Notes: a model not told the origin generated them from the sequence alone. A stretch of 6,117 nucleotides of DNA from Candidatus Roizmanbacteria bacterium (GCA_024653645.1 JANLHK010000032.1:1-6117); one strand, 5' to 3'; counted from the first letter of the stretch, positions 1-6,117 are shown. Made by a program: numbers and translations.

Positions 1-461
1 CAAAAGAGTTAATCCAGCAGACAAGGGAGAATCGTAATCAGGAACTACATAACCTTAGAAACAAAGTAAAGGCTTTAGAATCCAAGCGAAACGTCCTAGA
101 AGATAGTTTATTGGATCAGACGCTAGACAAGGAAACATTTAAGAGGAAGCACACCGAGATAAACATCGAAATTCAAGGATATGAGAATGACATGGCCAAT
201 ATCGAAAACCAACGGGGGTTTGACGTTGATCTAGCCACTGAAATCCTTGATTTAGATACCAACCTATACGAAACCTACCAGAAGGCCGTATTTGAAGCCA
301 AGAAACACTATTTGTCTATATTTTTCGACAGAATTGAAGTGTACGATAAAAAAATCCAACATGTAACCTATTCGCCATTGTTCCAAAAACTACTTGATGC
401 CGAAAAGGTTACAGTTAGTAGTATCAGGCTCCCCGACGAGGATTCGAACCTCGAACCTTGA
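1..461 (+). CDS. Large serine recombinase/integrase, C-terminal part (5' truncated by window edge)
   Basis: This frame is open from base 3, so the TTG at 111 is an internal codon and the true start lies left of the window. About 152 residues are visible. They begin with a charged, heptad-like helical stretch (LRNKVKALESKRNVLEDSLL, then LDKETFKRKHTEINIEI) typical of the coiled-coil insertion in the zinc-ribbon/recombinase C-terminal region of large serine recombinases. A second helical block follows (LYETYQKAVFEAKKHYLSIF), then a short basic/beta ending (FDRIEVYDKK), the usual close of this family. The catalytic resolvase domain is not in view. Such enzymes integrate and excise mobile elements between attP and attB. 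The last eleven residues (LPDEDSNLEP preceded by R) run into the antisense of tRNA-Asn, and the TGA stop at 459-461 lies in the tRNA. This supports an integrase at its own attachment junction. Family assignment rests on the C-terminal pattern only and is moderately strong. Confidence 0.72.
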   Translation, partial: KELIQQTRENRNQELHNLRNKVKALESKRNVLEDSLLDQTLDKETFKRKHTEINIEIQGYENDMANIENQRGFDVDLATEILDLDTNLYETYQKAVFEAKKHYLSIFFDRIEVYDKKIQHVTYSPLFQKLLDAEKVTVSSIRLPDEDSNLEP

Positions 462-500
462 TGTTAACAGCATCCTGCTCTACCGTTGAGCTATCGGGGA
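429..500 (-). tRNA. tRNA-Asn (anticodon GTT)
   Basis: On the minus strand the sequence folds as a complete cloverleaf. The 7-bp acceptor is TCCCCGA with TCGGGGA. The D stem is GCTC/GAGC with loop AACGGTA, which contains the GG pair. The anticodon arm has loop CTGTTAA, giving anticodon GTT at 466-468. The variable loop is AGGTT, and the T arm is CGAGG/CCTCG with loop TTCGAAT. The discriminator base is G (429), as expected for tRNA-Asn, followed by CCT rather than CCA, so CCA must be added enzymatically. The top pair of the anticodon stem is a G-A mismatch; all other stem pairs are canonical. The gene lies 34 bp downstream of the TPR membrane protein on the same strand. Its 3' half overlaps the end of the convergent recombinase gene, so it is the probable integration target. 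Confidence 0.95.
430..452. other. Probable attachment-site half (att junction) in the 3' end of tRNA-Asn
   Basis: These bases are the T arm and 3' acceptor strand of the tRNA, and they also encode the last residues of the recombinase. Elements that target tRNAs usually carry a copy of the 3' end, so the tRNA stays whole after insertion and the element begins directly at its 3' end. Here the integrase gene abuts exactly that end. I infer that the element extends to the left and that a second copy of part of this segment lies beyond the window. The exact crossover cannot be placed because the partner site is not visible. Confidence 0.5.
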
Positions 501-519
501 ACTTGCGTTAACTCTTCAT

Positions 520-528
520 AGTATACCA
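520..528 (-). promoter_or_regulatory. Candidate extended -10 promoter for tRNA-Asn
   Basis: On the minus strand the sequence TGGTATACT gives an extended -10 (TGn followed by TATACT, five of six matches to TATAAT). A start about seven bases downstream would give a leader of roughly 12 nt before the tRNA. The -35 region is weak: TTCCAA at 544-549 with an 18-bp spacer matches only three positions. Extended -10 promoters can work without a good -35. Read-through from the upstream operon is the alternative source of the transcript. Confidence 0.45.
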
Positions 529-534
529 AAGTCG

Positions 535-2217
535 TTATTGAGGTTGGAATTCTATTTTTTGCTTAAAATTCAAATAGGCAACGTCCGGATATAGAGCATA
601 GGCTTTCTCAATAAGAGAAAGTGCTTTTTCCTGGTTTCCTAGCTTATATTCTATTTGAGCCAATATATACATAAGCAAGTGGCTGGTGGGAAACCGTATA
701 AGCGCTTTTATGGCAAATGTTTTTGCTTTTTTTGGATTTTGAAACAATAGTACCCGAGCAAGGTTTTCGTAAGAGTATTGTTGATCTCCATACAAAATTG
801 CCTTTTGGTAACATTCTGTGGCTTGGGTAAACTTTTTTTGCTCCTCATAGAGAAACCCTAGATTATGCCAGGTAACCCAATAGTCTTTTCGTAGTGTTAT
901 GGCATGCTTTATATGTTGCTCAGCCTCACTGTACCGTTTTGCCTGGGTGAGCTCTACACCCAAGGTATTTTCAAGTTCATAATTATCTTTCGCCATTGAA
1001 AGTCCGTAGCTGTACAGGGTGATATTATTCTTCCAGTTAAGACTACTCAGGGTTGCTTTTACTCCAAGAGCAATGAGCACTATGACGCTAACTACGAACA
1101 ACTTTTTTCTTGAAATGAATGACCCGAATTTTGAGAGGTCAATAGCAGCGCCGATAATTCCCAAAAGGCCGATAATGGGAAAATAAAACCATCGGTCGGC
1201 AACAGTGGCATCAAGGGGGATGAGCTGGCTATGAAAAGCAAGCCCCATGATGAACCACAGAAAAAAAATTATATAAACGCGTGAAAAAGTTTTATTGTTT
1301 TTACCTTTTATGTATATAAAAAACAATACCGTAAAAAAGAAGATGACCATGGCGAGCGGCATAATAAAATCCGATAGGGTTATTGTCCGCACTGCCCAAA
1401 ATTGGGAAATCGAGAGCGCATTGGGATAGATGGCGTTTCCTAGATAGTACGCGAGTATCTTTGGCATCGATAGGAGCCGCATTGATAACGGAAGAAACAT
1501 CATAATATGTGGTATTTCGGTAAAACGTTTATCACTCGGTATGTTTGCGTATGAGTTACTGTACATCAGCGAGTCGATGGCCGTAACCCGCAATAACATA
1601 TATATGGACACGGTAATAATACTGCTTACTATGTAGGCTTTTAATTGTTCCTTTTTAAGAAAAAAAATCGCTATAAGATTAATGCCCAAAAAAAGAATAC
1701 CCGACTCTTTAGATAATAAAGAGATTAGTGAACAAAATGATGCTAAGAGTATTCTTTGGCTGGTCACGGGATAGTTGATCCATATAAGCAGCGAAAGCAT
1801 ACCGAAAAACAAAAAGAGTACATCTTGCAGGGTCGCAATATAGGAAACCGTTTCAGTATTGAGGGGATGTACCAAAAAAACTATGGCGAGTATAAGCGAA
1901 GTCTCTTTTTTGAAGAATCGAGCAAACAATATATATATAAGGAAGGCATTACCTATGTGCAGGCAGAGTTGGAGGATATGGTACGCGGGGGCATACGGAC
2001 CTGCCAAAGCATAGATTAACGAAAGAAGAGTATAAAATACCGGTTTATAATATAGACCAAATCCTTCAAGAAATAATGAGGGAATACGGGAAAGCGAGTG
2101 GATTTCTGTATTATGTACCACTTGGGAAAAATCATCCCATACAAATCCATTGAATAGACTTAAGGCGTATACACCAAAACCAATAAGCGCTAAATAAGCA
2201 AGAGCTTTATGCTGCAT
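535..2217 (-). CDS. TMTC-like GT-C membrane protein with C-terminal TPR repeats
   Basis: This 560-residue protein has an N-terminal polytopic membrane half (about 11-13 hydrophobic segments, residues 5-390) and a soluble TPR domain (about 412-550). The membrane part shows the motif series of the TMTC/GT-C family. FVWDDF at 25-30 carries the acidic pair D28-D29 in the first external loop. YYKPVFYTLLSL follows at 56-67, HPLNTETVSYIA at 117-128 and LLSKESG at 167-173. VADRWFYFPIIG at 339-350 is comparable to the AERYLYLPS-type motif. The TPR units show the W/LG/Y/A spacing, for example WHNLGFLYEEQKKFTQATEC from 450. Eukaryotic TMTC proteins transfer mannose from a polyprenyl-phosphate donor to cadherin domains. 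The bacterial substrate is unknown, but transfer of a lipid-linked sugar to a surface protein or glycan is a reasonable inference. The ATG start fits 11 bp after the upstream stop, but no Shine-Dalgarno is visible, only an AT-rich spacer, so translational coupling is likely. The gene appears somewhat richer in A+T than its neighbours. Confidence 0.85.
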   Translation of the reverse strand: MQHKALAYLALIGFGVYALSLFNGFVWDDFSQVVHNTEIHSLSRIPSLFLEGFGLYYKPVFYTLLSLIYALAGPYAPAYHILQLCLHIGNAFLIYILFARFFKKETSLILAIVFLVHPLNTETVSYIATLQDVLFLFFGMLSLLIWINYPVTSQRILLASFCSLISLLSKESGILFLGINLIAIFFLKKEQLKAYIVSSIITVSIYMLLRVTAIDSLMYSNSYANIPSDKRFTEIPHIMMFLPLSMRLLSMPKILAYYLGNAIYPNALSISQFWAVRTITLSDFIMPLAMVIFFFTVLFFIYIKGKNNKTFSRVYIIFFLWFIMGLAFHSQLIPLDATVADRWFYFPIIGLLGIIGAAIDLSKFGSFISRKKLFVVSVIVLIALGVKATLSSLNWKNNITLYSYGLSMAKDNYELENTLGVELTQAKRYSEAEQHIKHAITLRKDYWVTWHNLGFLYEEQKKFTQATECYQKAILYGDQQYSYENLARVLLFQNPKKAKTFAIKALIRFPTSHLLMYILAQIEYKLGNQEKALSLIEKAYALYPDVAYLNFKQKIEFQPQ

Positions 2218-2228
2218 ATTATTATAAT

Positions 2229-3308
2229 TTAGTAGTTTTTTTCGTTTATCAACACCACATCGTGCGCATTGCTTTCAACATACCCTGCTTGGGTTATTCG
2301 GATAAATCGCGCCTTTTTCCATAATTCAGGAACAGTGCGTGCTCCGGCATAGCTGAGTCCGGAACGAACTCCTGCCAGCAACCCCTCAACCACACCGGCA
2401 ACAGGGCCTTTATAAGGAACAAAACTCTCGACTCCCTCAATTTGTTTGGTGTAGTTCTCGTCTTTATCACTGCCATCTACTACTACTTGTCTACTTTTTT
2501 CTTTCAATGAAGCTGAGCCGTTATATGGTTTATATTTTTTTCCATTTTTATTTATTATGTTTCCCGGCGTCTCATCGGTTCCGGCAAAGATATTGCCGGC
2601 AACAATGGCTGATGCTCCGGCAGCAAGTGCTTTCACAATATCTCCTGAATTGCGTATGCCTGCATCCGGAATACAGGTTTTGTTATATTTTCGTGCAGCC
2701 CGTGCTGTTTCTAAAAGCGACTGGAAACCAGGCACTCCAAAACCAGTCATAATCCGTGTGGTACATATGGATCCGGCACCAACACCAACCAGTAGGGTAT
2801 CAGCGCCAGCATGGTACAAATCATTGGCGCATTCATAGGTAGAAGTGATACCAGCCATAAGGGTAATGGCATTGCCGAATCGCTGCTTGATGGTGCGAGT
2901 TGCCTCAATAGTTTTTTTCATATGGCCATGTGCCACATCAATATCAATCACCGTTGCTCCGGCAGCAACTAACTGCTCTACTCGTTCAAGGTACCCATTT
3001 TTTACTCCCACCGCAGCTGCAACAACCACACCCGCCGCATGCACCGCCATCACTTTTTTTATTTGATCATCAATCCGATCAAAGCGGGGCAAGATACCCA
3101 AACCACCGAGCTTGCCCATGGCAATGGCCATAGCAACTCCTGTTACCGTATCCATTTTAGTACTGATGAGTGGTATGGATAACCGTAACCGGGGAGAAAT
3201 CTGTGTTGATACATCTACCTCTGATCGTGAATCGATTTCAGAATATTGTGGCACCAGTAGTACATCATCGTAAGAAAGCGCGAGTGGTATGGTGGAGCTT
3301 TTGAACAC
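2229..3308 (-). CDS. guaB: CBS-less IMP dehydrogenase / GMP reductase family protein
   Basis: This is a (beta/alpha)8-barrel enzyme of purine nucleotide metabolism, either oxidising IMP to XMP with NAD+ or, if a GMP reductase, converting GMP to IMP. Family motifs are clear. ALSYDDVLLVPQYSEID opens the barrel, PLISTKMDTVT is at 46-56, and IDIDVAHGH at 121-129 is the NAD-site region. The catalytic loop GVGAGSICTTR has the nucleophile C182 and T184, and PDAGIRNSGD has the phosphate-site D215. The C-terminus (EGVESFVPYKGPV, RSGLSYAGA, ITQAGYVESNAHDV) resembles IMPDH more than GMPR. At 359 residues it lacks the CBS pair of typical IMPDH (about 490). In the flap, the Arg-Tyr dyad of IMPDH (Glu-Tyr in GMPR) appears as N285-Y286, so the reaction is not certain. 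The start is GTG; AGGAG at 3322-3326 lies 13 nt upstream, which is long. The gene sits between two GT-C genes, with gaps of 19 and 11 bp. Confidence 0.88.
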   Translation of the reverse strand: MFKSSTIPLALSYDDVLLVPQYSEIDSRSEVDVSTQISPRLRLSIPLISTKMDTVTGVAMAIAMGKLGGLGILPRFDRIDDQIKKVMAVHAAGVVVAAAVGVKNGYLERVEQLVAAGATVIDIDVAHGHMKKTIEATRTIKQRFGNAITLMAGITSTYECANDLYHAGADTLLVGVGAGSICTTRIMTGFGVPGFQSLLETARAARKYNKTCIPDAGIRNSGDIVKALAAGASAIVAGNIFAGTDETPGNIINKNGKKYKPYNGSASLKEKSRQVVVDGSDKDENYTKQIEGVESFVPYKGPVAGVVEGLLAGVRSGLSYAGARTVPELWKKARFIRITQAGYVESNAHDVVLINEKNY

Positions 3309-3321
3309 AAACTTTATGCTA

Positions 3322-3326
3322 CTCCT
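3322..3326 (-). promoter_or_regulatory. Ribosome binding site (AGGAG) for the guaB-like gene
   Basis: AGGAG on the minus strand is the only clear Shine-Dalgarno in the visible gene junctions. It is 13 nt before the GTG at 3306-3308, longer than the usual 5-9 nt. No ATG, GTG or TTG occurs in frame between the two, and the family's N-terminal motif begins soon after the GTG, so the GTG remains the best start. Confidence 0.45.
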
Positions 3327-3327
3327 A

Positions 3328-4785
3328 TTATTTTACCTCGTCAATTTTAATCGTACAGGGCGTATGAGTACAGAGTTTTACTACCGTTTCGTTTTCAATC
3401 TGCTTGGTTGCGTAGGGGCCGGTATAGCCATTTTTTTTACCCAATGTTAAAAATTGCTGTACCGTATCGGTATGCCCTACGATCCATTGAAATTCCCCCG
3501 CTTGTAGGCGTTCAATATGGTCTTTGGTGAATTGTATGTCGTACAGCACTTTTCGATCAGCATAGTAAATGGTTACCGGATAGGCATTATCGGTTCGAAA
3601 AATGACATCGGTTGGTTTGCTATGTCTATTAATATACGTAGCCGTTTCTTTTTCTACTTCATTAGCGCCTCCGCGAATAATGGCATACATATTAACGGTA
3701 AATGTTTTGTAACTAATATATAAAAGCGGTATCAGCATGAGGATGGCTGCTGCCGGTTGTAGCTTAAATTGTCTTGCAAATGTGAGTACGGCATAAACAC
3801 CCTGTGCTATGAGTACTGACCAAAATGGCATGGCAGGCACAAGATACCAGTTGTTGTGAGCTTCAGAAAACGACAGCAAGAACAGCAAAGAAAATGAAGC
3901 GAACAACATGATGGCGCTCTCTTTTTTGCGCCAAGCCATGAGCGCAACCCCTACGCCAATCAGCAGGGGAATAACCAATCTTCGTTGCAGACTGTAATAG
4001 AGAAATGAAAAATATTCAGTATGCGCAAATTGCGTGCCGATGTTCGTGGCGCCGTGCGAAGAATCAAAGAAAAAATATGACACATATCCGGGGCCGCCCC
4101 GCAGATCCCCTATTTTTATCCACGGCAACAAGGTAAGACTTAAGAAGCAAAACATGGTAACGAGGTATGCGGCGCGTACCCCCAAGGGCTCCTTTTCGTA
4201 GATAAGCGCAATACCCACAATACACAATCCGAAATATAACATCATGGTGCGTTGTAGAAAAATAAGAGCCAGTAGTACCCCCAGTGCGATGCTTTTTTTA
4301 GTATTCAGTTTGGTGAGAGACAAAAATACAATGGCGACAAACAACAACGCAGTAAGGGTATCAAGATTCCCGCTTCGTGCGCGCCACATAAATACCTGGT
4401 TAAGAGCAAGGCTCGCCCAGGCAAACAACGCCGGAACAAAACCAAACCGTTTATAGCTGTACCATGTGGTAACGGCGATAACCAGTAAGCCTGATACGGC
4501 AGAGACCAATCGAATAGAAAATTCATTCAATCCCAGCGCAAGAGCAATCAAGCTATTAATCCAAAACTGTAGCGGGGTTTTATCCGTAAATGTGTTTCCA
4601 TTCCAATACATAATGATAGGTTCGCCTCGGCGAATCATTTCACGGGTAACCTGGGCATAAAACGCCTCATCCCAATTTTCGAGTGTATTAACCCCGAGTC
4701 GGTAAAAGATCATCCAGAGAGTTATCAGGACCAATCCGGCAAATGCGGTCAGTACTCCCCAATATAATTTGTGTTTAAATATCAT
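3328..4785 (-). CDS. GT39/ArnT-like GT-C glycosyltransferase (PMT_2-type)
   Basis: This 485-residue integral membrane protein has about 11-12 hydrophobic segments (9-362) followed by a soluble C-terminal region (about 365-485). The first external loop holds the hallmark WDEAFYAQVTREMI at 38-51, with acidic residues D39 and E40. This corresponds to the DE-x-x-YA-x-x-x-REM motif of ArnT and related protein O-mannosyltransferase-like enzymes. TDKTPLQFWI at 67-76 matches the E/DKPPLQYW motif. ARSGNLDTLTAL at 136-147 and HNNWYLVPAMP at 310-320 are further family-type loops. These enzymes transfer a sugar from a polyprenyl-phosphate donor to lipid A, proteins or other envelope acceptors outside the membrane. 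Sugar and acceptor cannot be read from the sequence. The ATG start lies 9 bp after the stop of the DUF2207 gene and has no Shine-Dalgarno (spacer TTAAAAAAC), suggesting coupling to upstream translation. The polytopic length is normal for the family and no frameshift is seen. Confidence 0.88.
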   Translation of the reverse strand: MIFKHKLYWGVLTAFAGLVLITLWMIFYRLGVNTLENWDEAFYAQVTREMIRRGEPIIMYWNGNTFTDKTPLQFWINSLIALALGLNEFSIRLVSAVSGLLVIAVTTWYSYKRFGFVPALFAWASLALNQVFMWRARSGNLDTLTALLFVAIVFLSLTKLNTKKSIALGVLLALIFLQRTMMLYFGLCIVGIALIYEKEPLGVRAAYLVTMFCFLSLTLLPWIKIGDLRGGPGYVSYFFFDSSHGATNIGTQFAHTEYFSFLYYSLQRRLVIPLLIGVGVALMAWRKKESAIMLFASFSLLFLLSFSEAHNNWYLVPAMPFWSVLIAQGVYAVLTFARQFKLQPAAAILMLIPLLYISYKTFTVNMYAIIRGGANEVEKETATYINRHSKPTDVIFRTDNAYPVTIYYADRKVLYDIQFTKDHIERLQAGEFQWIVGHTDTVQQFLTLGKKNGYTGPYATKQIENETVVKLCTHTPCTIKIDEVK

Positions 4786-4794
4786 GTTTTTTAA

Positions 4795-6117
4795 TTACCA
4801 GCTTCCGCCTCCCCCACCACCACCTCCCCCACCCGATGATCCACCACTCCCCCCGGAAGAAAATCCAGAAGATGAGTTGGTTGGTGTAGCAGCAGATTGA
4901 AATTGTGAGAATGATGAATGTAGTGATTGTGATAGGTACACGCTTGAAAAGTGAGAGCCAGTGCTACTGTGATACCAATTAGGTTCAGTCATGGCAAGAT
5001 CCTTAAACCGCTGTGCCCATATGCGCTCTACTCCGAATGCAATAGCAAAGGGTAATAGTTTTTCAAAAAAAGTTTGTGTTATGGCTTGATGTTCAAGGGT
5101 ACGCTTCTGGCTGCTTAAGAAATTTTTAAGCGATACCCCTATGGCTGCCTGTCGTGCCCCTTCTTCGGTTTTTCGGGGCATGTGTAAACCAAAGGCGAGG
5201 GCGGAAATAATAAGGAGTGGATTCATAGTGAATACTGCCAAGCCGGTCATCACACCAAAGAAAGTTCGTATTTTTTGCGGGTTGCCAGCAAAAAATTCCT
5301 CTGCTACTAAATGCTCGTACACCTGGTTCTGTACGGTCGTCATGGTGGTACTGAGCTTCTTATCCTTAAGGCGCATTTCATCCCCGCTGCTGAAAAACTT
5401 GGTCATAAGCGTTTGTTCAAACGATAACAGCTTATCTTTAGGATTTGTTTTGTTGTTTCGGATAAAGTAAAAATCATTTTTTTTGCGCTCTTGTATTTTT
5501 AGATAACCGCGTTGAGCCAAGTGAATAACGGTGGCTAATATGTCGCGCAAATCAACCACTTCGTCCACTAAGCCTCCGGTTTCAGCCGGTGTCAGTTTGC
5601 GCCCTTGCTTTCCGTGTGGGGGTTCAAACCAGGCTGATACCGGTCCTGGTACTTTGGGGTCTCTTCCTTTGCGAAACCAGTCAAGTGCGATGGTGATGGG
5701 ATACACAAGGTACCACCATATACCACCTACCACTATAGCCGCCAGTAGCAGCTTACCCAACAGGGTCTGGAAGAATGGAGTGACCAACTCGGGCTCAAGC
5801 ACCGCAACGATTCCTTTAGGAAACAGGGCGACCAGTGTCAGACCTTCTCCGGGATTAAAAGGAGCTTGAGAACTATAGGTAAGCGTGTTGCCTTGTCTAT
5901 TGACGGTACAGTTTTGTTTGGTGCTTCCCCGTAATCCGGTGTAACATACTCCCTCGGGAACCGTTGTTTCGGACAGCGGAAGATGAACGTTGGCAGAGGC
6001 TTGCAGGATGGGAATATCCCAGTCATTCCCCGTCACGTTCCAATACAGCTCATCATGATCTGAAAAATAGGTAAGGGCTCCCTTGACACGATACGTAATG
6101 ACATACGTGTGTACTCC
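4795..6117 (-). CDS. DUF2207 family membrane protein with glycine-rich C-terminus (5' end beyond window)
   Basis: The frame stays open to the right edge, so the GTG at 6034-6036 is internal. The 27 upstream codons read GVHTYVITYRVKGAL then YFSDHDELYWNVTGN, a characteristic DUF2207 N-terminal pattern. About 440 residues are visible, numbered here from the window edge. An extracytoplasmic domain has two cysteines (58 and 70) flanking a TGLRGSTKQN loop. A transmembrane helix lies at about 122-148, followed by WFRKGRDPKVPG. A cytoplasmic segment (LRDILATVIHLAQRGYLKI, about 190-208) looks winged-helix-like. A hydrophobic hairpin is at about 286-313, and then the family-typical FEKLLPFAIAFGVERIW. 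The tail at about 422-440 is almost pure glycine/serine, ending SW. The signal peptide expected for the family would lie outside the window. Molecular function is unknown. Its tight spacing to the glycosyltransferase suggests a joint envelope role. Confidence 0.9.
   Translation of the reverse strand, partial: GVHTYVITYRVKGALTYFSDHDELYWNVTGNDWDIPILQASANVHLPLSETTVPEGVCYTGLRGSTKQNCTVNRQGNTLTYSSQAPFNPGEGLTLVALFPKGIVAVLEPELVTPFFQTLLGKLLLAAIVVGGIWWYLVYPITIALDWFRKGRDPKVPGPVSAWFEPPHGKQGRKLTPAETGGLVDEVVDLRDILATVIHLAQRGYLKIQERKKNDFYFIRNNKTNPKDKLLSFEQTLMTKFFSSGDEMRLKDKKLSTTMTTVQNQVYEHLVAEEFFAGNPQKIRTFFGVMTGLAVFTMNPLLIISALAFGLHMPRKTEEGARQAAIGVSLKNFLSSQKRTLEHQAITQTFFEKLLPFAIAFGVERIWAQRFKDLAMTEPNWYHSSTGSHFSSVYLSQSLHSSFSQFQSAATPTNSSSGFSSGGSGGSSGGGGGGGGGGSW
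4798..4854 (-). repeat. Low-complexity Gly/Ser-coding tract at the DUF2207 C-terminus
   Basis: Nineteen codons encode GGSGGS, then S and ten consecutive glycines, then SW. On the plus strand the DNA is a C-rich run of CCC/CCA units. The tract keeps the frame and ends at a TAA stop. Glycine-rich tails ending in SW are common in DUF2207 and TPM-domain membrane proteins, so this is a family trait rather than an assembly error. Confidence 0.85.

Noticed and set aside
111..461. A separate 116-residue gene starting at TTG 111
   Set aside because: The frame is open without a stop to the left edge and the upstream residues continue the same coiled coil, so this is the tail of a larger gene.
463..512. 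Two GTTAAC palindromes (463-468 and 507-512) as a regulator-binding or recombination pair
   Set aside because: The first is simply the anticodon region of the tRNA, and a 6-bp match twice in 50 bases is weak evidence.
1756..2019. Plus-strand open frame antisense to the TMTC-like gene
   Set aside because: It has no recognisable domain or ribosome binding site, and it lies wholly within a well-supported gene on the other strand.
2221..2226. TATAAT on the minus strand just before the TMTC-like gene, as an internal promoter
   Set aside because: The start would fall at or inside the ATG, and the nearest -35-like hexamer (TTGATA, 2247-2252) is 20 bp away. It is more likely AT-rich spacer between coupled genes.
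2507..3133. Several overlapping plus-strand open frames antisense to the guaB-like gene
   Set aside because: Their sequences are low-complexity reflections of barrel codons, such as Ala/Thr/Pro- or His/Pro-rich runs, and have no family motifs.
4798..4854. C-rich tract as a phase-variable repeat or sequencing error
   Set aside because: It is made of codon-length units that keep the frame to a stop ending in SW, a normal ending for this protein family.
4795..6036. A complete DUF2207 gene starting with GTG at 6034-6036
   Set aside because: The upstream in-frame codons encode a recognisable DUF2207 N-terminal pattern up to the window edge, so the gene is truncated by the window.

Overview
The window looks like a stretch of a small-genome bacterial chromosome, most plausibly a Patescibacteria/CPR-type organism. 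Indications are very tight gene packing, an IMP dehydrogenase-family protein without CBS domains, a glycine-tailed DUF2207 membrane protein, several GT-C-type glycosyltransferases, and a large serine recombinase running straight into a tRNA gene. This taxonomic guess is inference from gene content and style, because no phylogenetic marker was available for comparison. No reading frame needs TGA as a sense codon, so the standard bacterial code fits. The recombinase stops at TGA and the four protein genes on the minus strand stop at TAA.

Layout. Bases 1-461 (+) hold the C-terminal part of a large serine recombinase whose last codons lie inside the antisense of a tRNA-Asn(GTT) gene (429-500, -). 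This is the signature of an element integrated at the 3' end of a tRNA: the element lies to the left and mostly outside the window, and the host chromosome lies to the right. From 535 to the right edge everything is on the minus strand in one compact run. In transcription order this is a DUF2207 membrane protein (5' end beyond the window), a GT39/ArnT-like GT-C glycosyltransferase, a CBS-less IMPDH/GMPR-family enzyme (guaB-like), a TMTC-like GT-C membrane protein with a C-terminal TPR domain, and then tRNA-Asn. Gaps between the protein genes are only 9, 19 and 11 bp, so a single operon is likely. The tRNA also has a plausible extended -10 promoter of its own.

Functionally the run is a cell-envelope cluster. 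Two polytopic glycosyltransferases would use polyprenyl-phosphate sugars on the outer face of the membrane, next to a surface-exposed DUF2207 protein, with one guanine-nucleotide enzyme between them. A link through GTP/GDP-sugar supply is possible but speculative. There is no gene-free stretch over 300 bases. I see no CRISPR array, IS element or riboswitch. I do not see a clearly undescribed system. The best leads are the recombinase/tRNA junction, the unusual active-site flap of the guaB-like protein, and the bacterial TMTC-like gene.
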